The notes under the pieces: model-generated
Seen by the model: the letters and a program-made list of their open reading frames with translations, nothing else
Told to the model about the DNA's origin: nothing
Databases searched by the model: none
Program-made: the position numbers and the translations under genes
Source of the DNA: Prosthecochloris sp.
Lineage (GTDB): Bacteria > Bacteroidota > Chlorobiia > Chlorobiales > Chlorobiaceae
Assembly: GCA_015482705.2 (NCBI GenBank)
Contig: JADMLA020000008.1
Span: 62,001-126,000 of the forward strand
Length of the DNA: 64,000 nucleotides
Direction of reading: 5' to 3'
In this document: one piece after another, positions 61,660 to 64,000 of the stretch
How positions within the stretch are numbered: the first letter of the stretch is position 1
Layout: every line of letters begins with the position of its first letter

Positions 61660-62789
61660 TTTTCACTATAGCCAAGCGCACACGAAGCGTACACGAATTC
61701 CAGAAAATCATGATTGTTCATACCGACGGGTTCCAATGACAGTATCCGGGAGAAATCGGCATAACGTTCAACACGATGAGAGATCCCGGTGGCAAGCTGC
61801 GCTCCGTGCATGACAAAAATCTCCTTCATGCATGATTGCGGAAGAATGCCCCAGGCCACCTTATCCCGGGCGTGCACCAGCGAACATGATGCCCCGACCG
61901 CTACGGGGTCACGATCGAGGCTGTTGAAATTACGCCTGAAAACCGCTGCCGTTTCTTCCTGTAGCCTGCGGGCGATGGACTCTGTCATATGCTCACGACC
62001 GGCGCCGAAACGCTTGATATGCTCCAGGATGGAACGCTGATTGCCGGGAGTCAATGAATTCTGCAATGCAAGCGTCTTCCTTATAGCTCCAGAAACAGCT
62101 GATCCTATAAGTTCCCCGAGTTTGGCATGCTTGCCTGCACTTGTCAGCGGCGTATCGCCGGTCAGCGCACAGGCCACAGCGATCTGATCCGTACCGGTTC
62201 CAGTCGCAAGACCATCGGAATACCTCGAGGACACCGCAAGTTCCTGCAAAACGGTGGTTTTGGCTTCAGTCGCGGTCATGATGGTCCGAACCATGGCTCC
62301 ACGTGTCAGCTCCCGATTGATGAGCAGCATGGTGTTTATGGTCCCATGAAGCTCTTTTCCGCCTTTTTCAAGAGGTTCGAACACACCGTCCTGTTCCCAG
62401 ACAGAGGCAGGATCCCCGACCCTTCCGGCGTTACCTTCAACCCCTCCGGTACAAATCGCGGTCACTTCCAGATTCTTGAACGACTTCGTTTCGATAGCGG
62501 CATAGTTCATGTTTGCCGCCGTACCGAGAGAAGCTGTTTTTTCAGGAAGCTCGAAACGCTCACACAATCCCTGCAAATAACGTTCAGGAGCCGACAGTAC
62601 GGTTTTGAGTTCTTTTCTGCTGTGGCCCGCGGGCTCGCAAGACTGATGATTGAATAGACATTCGAGATCCTCATGAATCCCGCCGTTCACTCTGCAGGTT
62701 GAAATCACCCTGTGCGGCCTGTTGAATCGCACAATCAGCATTTTTCGCTCCCTGTGAACCTCTGCTGCACCGTACTCGCCCAACTTCAT
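61647..62789 (-). CDS. cbiZ: adenosylcobinamide amidohydrolase (CbiZ)
   Basis: A 380-residue enzyme that hydrolyses the aminopropanol amide of salvaged adenosylcobinamide (and, in some species, pseudocobalamin) to adenosylcobyric acid, allowing rebuilding by CbiB. Recognised by TATEAKTTVLQELAVSSRYS followed by GLATGTGTDQIAVAC near residues 180-210, and an NYAAIETKSFKNLEVTAICT block. I chose the ATG at 62789: AAGGAG lies 9 nt upstream. The ATG at 62813 has only a weak site. The N-terminal extension of about 20 residues is normal. The gene follows a binding-protein gene and overlaps the nitrilase gene, consistent with the known association of cbiZ with corrinoid ABC transporters. Confidence 0.9.
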   Translation of the reverse strand: MKLGEYGAAEVHRERKMLIVRFNRPHRVISTCRVNGGIHEDLECLFNHQSCEPAGHSRKELKTVLSAPERYLQGLCERFELPEKTASLGTAANMNYAAIETKSFKNLEVTAICTGGVEGNAGRVGDPASVWEQDGVFEPLEKGGKELHGTINTMLLINRELTRGAMVRTIMTATEAKTTVLQELAVSSRYSDGLATGTGTDQIAVACALTGDTPLTSAGKHAKLGELIGSAVSGAIRKTLALQNSLTPGNQRSILEHIKRFGAGREHMTESIARRLQEETAAVFRRNFNSLDRDPVAVGASCSLVHARDKVAWGILPQSCMKEIFVMHGAQLATGISHRVERYADFSRILSLEPVGMNNHDFLEFVYASCALGYSEKWKD

Positions 62790-62825
62790 ATGACAATACT
62801 CCTTTTGTTTCATCGTCCCCGGCTT

Positions 62826-63998
62826 TCATCGCTTTTCAAGGCGCCTGTAATATTTCAGGGTATGGTCCGGCAAGACTTCGGGATGAAAAATAGTGATAAG
62901 ATCGGCAAGTAAAACATGCGGTTCAACCATACCGCTATCCCAGAAACGGTTCCGCCCGTTTTCAAACCGATAGTTATTGTTGTTATATACCATTCCTTTC
63001 TTGACGGAACTGAACAACCGGTACCGCTCGTCGATTTCCAGCAAACCGTCGAGATCGGTGACCCTGAAATGGGTGTTCACCCAAAAATCCGCTTTCATAC
63101 CGGCATCCATGGCAACCTCATGGCTCAGAATATGCCCCCTATCGGTCTCCTGACCTCTGAAAAGATATTCACTCCCGGCATGTTCGAGCATGGTGACGAA
63201 CCAGCGAGAAGACCCCATGATCGACCATGCGCCTTTCCTGCTGTACCCGGTTATTACCGAAGGCTTCCGGGTTAAATGTTCGGCTGTTTTCTGGACATCG
63301 AGGTACGCATGCTCCTGCTTTTCGAATATACTGGCGGCAAGCGAATCTTTTTCAAAAAAGGCCCCCATGAACTTGATCCATTCAAGTGCACCGAGAGGAT
63401 GCTCCTCGAGTGATGCACAGAAAAAGCCCGGACGGAGTCCGTAGGCCATCATTTTTTCAAAGATGTCGGAGGATACGCTGGTCACATTGACAAAAGCGAG
63501 GTCAGGATCGATCTTGACCAGGGTTTCCATGTTCAACCCACGCATATAACCTGTCACCGGAAGCGCTCCGCTGTCTATCATTTTGTGCACCCGGTCCTGC
63601 CCGATTCTGCGCTTTCCGGAAACCCCGGCTATGGCATCGAAACAGTCGAGCATTTCTATCAGCGATACATGAAAACCGTTTTCACAGGTCACCCGCTTCA
63701 GGGGAATTCTGACCACTGCGGCCGTTCCACTGTCTTCAGGGACCGATCGGTCATGCGGCACAAGCAAATATGCATAATCGATACCGATATCCGTCCCTTC
63801 CGGAGAAAGTACCTTTACCAGAGTACAGCCGTCATCGCGCTTCATGATGGAAAATCGACTGGCATATTTGACCGTTTGCATCTTCGCTTTCCCGTCGGCC
63901 GTCACAGCCTGTTCATCCGATACTGAAGAACACGACGTTCCAAGCAATGTGGCCATCAGAGCCAGAAAAACGATCCAGCCCCCATATCCTTGCATCAC
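62826..63998 (-). CDS. ABC transporter substrate-binding lipoprotein, paralog of 31503 product
   Basis: A protein of about 390 residues at the window edge. Signal peptide with lipobox LLGTSC. Shares with the 31503 product VTCENGFHVSLIEML, GLNMETLVKIDPDLAFVNVT, LGALEWIKFMGAFFEKDS, KGMVYNNNNYRFENGRNRFW and FHPEVLPDHTLKYYRRL. This is a subfamily of type III binding proteins seen in Bacteroidota/Chlorobi. The start codon is a GTG at 63998 or the ATG at 63995; the latter is better. The gene could extend a little further, since the window ends here. It lies 36 nt before the cbiZ ATG, so it is probably a corrinoid-binding component of an ABC system whose other genes lie outside this window. Confidence 0.85.
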   Translation of the reverse strand: MMQGYGGWIVFLALMATLLGTSCSSVSDEQAVTADGKAKMQTVKYASRFSIMKRDDGCTLVKVLSPEGTDIGIDYAYLLVPHDRSVPEDSGTAAVVRIPLKRVTCENGFHVSLIEMLDCFDAIAGVSGKRRIGQDRVHKMIDSGALPVTGYMRGLNMETLVKIDPDLAFVNVTSVSSDIFEKMMAYGLRPGFFCASLEEHPLGALEWIKFMGAFFEKDSLAASIFEKQEHAYLDVQKTAEHLTRKPSVITGYSRKGAWSIMGSSRWFVTMLEHAGSEYLFRGQETDRGHILSHEVAMDAGMKADFWVNTHFRVTDLDGLLEIDERYRLFSSVKKGMVYNNNNYRFENGRNRFWDSGMVEPHVLLADLITIFHPEVLPDHTLKYYRRLEKR

Positions 63999-64000
63999 GG

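Noticed and set aside
61647..62813. First considered as cbiD (cobalt-precorrin-5B methyltransferase)
   Set aside because: No CbiD motifs; TATEAKTT and GLATGTGTDQ blocks identify it as CbiZ, which also fits its binding-protein neighbour.

Overview
The window looks like a chromosomal segment of a green sulfur bacterium (Chlorobiaceae, perhaps Prosthecochloris- or Chlorobium-like). This is inferred from gene content: BchI/BchD-like AAA+ and VWA chelatase subunits paired with CobN-type large subunits, a near-complete set of late corrinoid-pathway genes, several TonB-dependent receptors, moderate GC and frequently weak Shine-Dalgarno sites. No database search was possible. I saw no rRNA, tRNA, CRISPR array or complete insertion sequence.

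Layout. Positions 107-2747 (minus) hold an alpha/beta hydrolase, cobT and cobU. Positions 3206-14289 (plus) hold two successive, paralogous chaperone-usher-like secretion loci. Each has one or two pilin-like secreted proteins, a poly-aspartate-bearing subunit, a PapD-like chaperone and a PapC/FimD-like usher. They are separated by a 99-bp-period tandem repeat array (8121-8455). Positions 14318-22023 hold a mixed set: a CbiR-like TIM-barrel protein, a methyltransferase, a GyrI-like protein, a frameshifted metallopeptidase, an L,D-transpeptidase, an alpha/beta hydrolase, a histidine kinase/response regulator pair and a truncated PAP2-like gene.

From 22111 to the end almost everything concerns corrinoids. 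Four cobalamin riboswitches are recognisable: minus strand at about 31196-31405, 35325-35508 and 50092-50270, and plus strand at 50533-50742. Their downstream units are: (a) TonB receptor, cobQ, cobC/D-type aminotransferase, cbiB, BtuC- and BtuD-like genes and a PduO-type adenosyltransferase (30938 down to 22111); (b) TonB receptor and substrate-binding protein (35032 to 31503); (c) TIM-barrel protein, radical SAM/SPASM protein, cobN, TonB receptor, AAA/VWA subunit, AAA subunit and a second divergent cobN-like gene (49875 to 35567), mostly joined by 4-nt stop/start overlaps; (d) TonB receptor, permease, ATPase and binding protein (51026-56076). A further minus-strand group (63998 to 56098) holds a binding protein, cbiZ, a double-domain nitrilase, a uroporphyrinogen-III methyltransferase, cbiA/cobB and an ABC-2 type ABC transporter.

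Taken together, the right two thirds look like a corrinoid acquisition and remodelling island. Outer-membrane receptors and BtuFCD-like ABC systems import corrinoids, CbiZ (and perhaps CbiR) take salvaged forms back to cobyric acid or cobinamide, and CbiA, CobQ, CbiB, CobC/D, CobU, CobT and PduO rebuild a preferred cobamide. The most unusual parts are the riboswitch-controlled operon combining a radical SAM/SPASM enzyme and a TIM-barrel protein with two CobN paralogs, one of which has lost a conserved His, and the twin divergent chaperone-usher loci.
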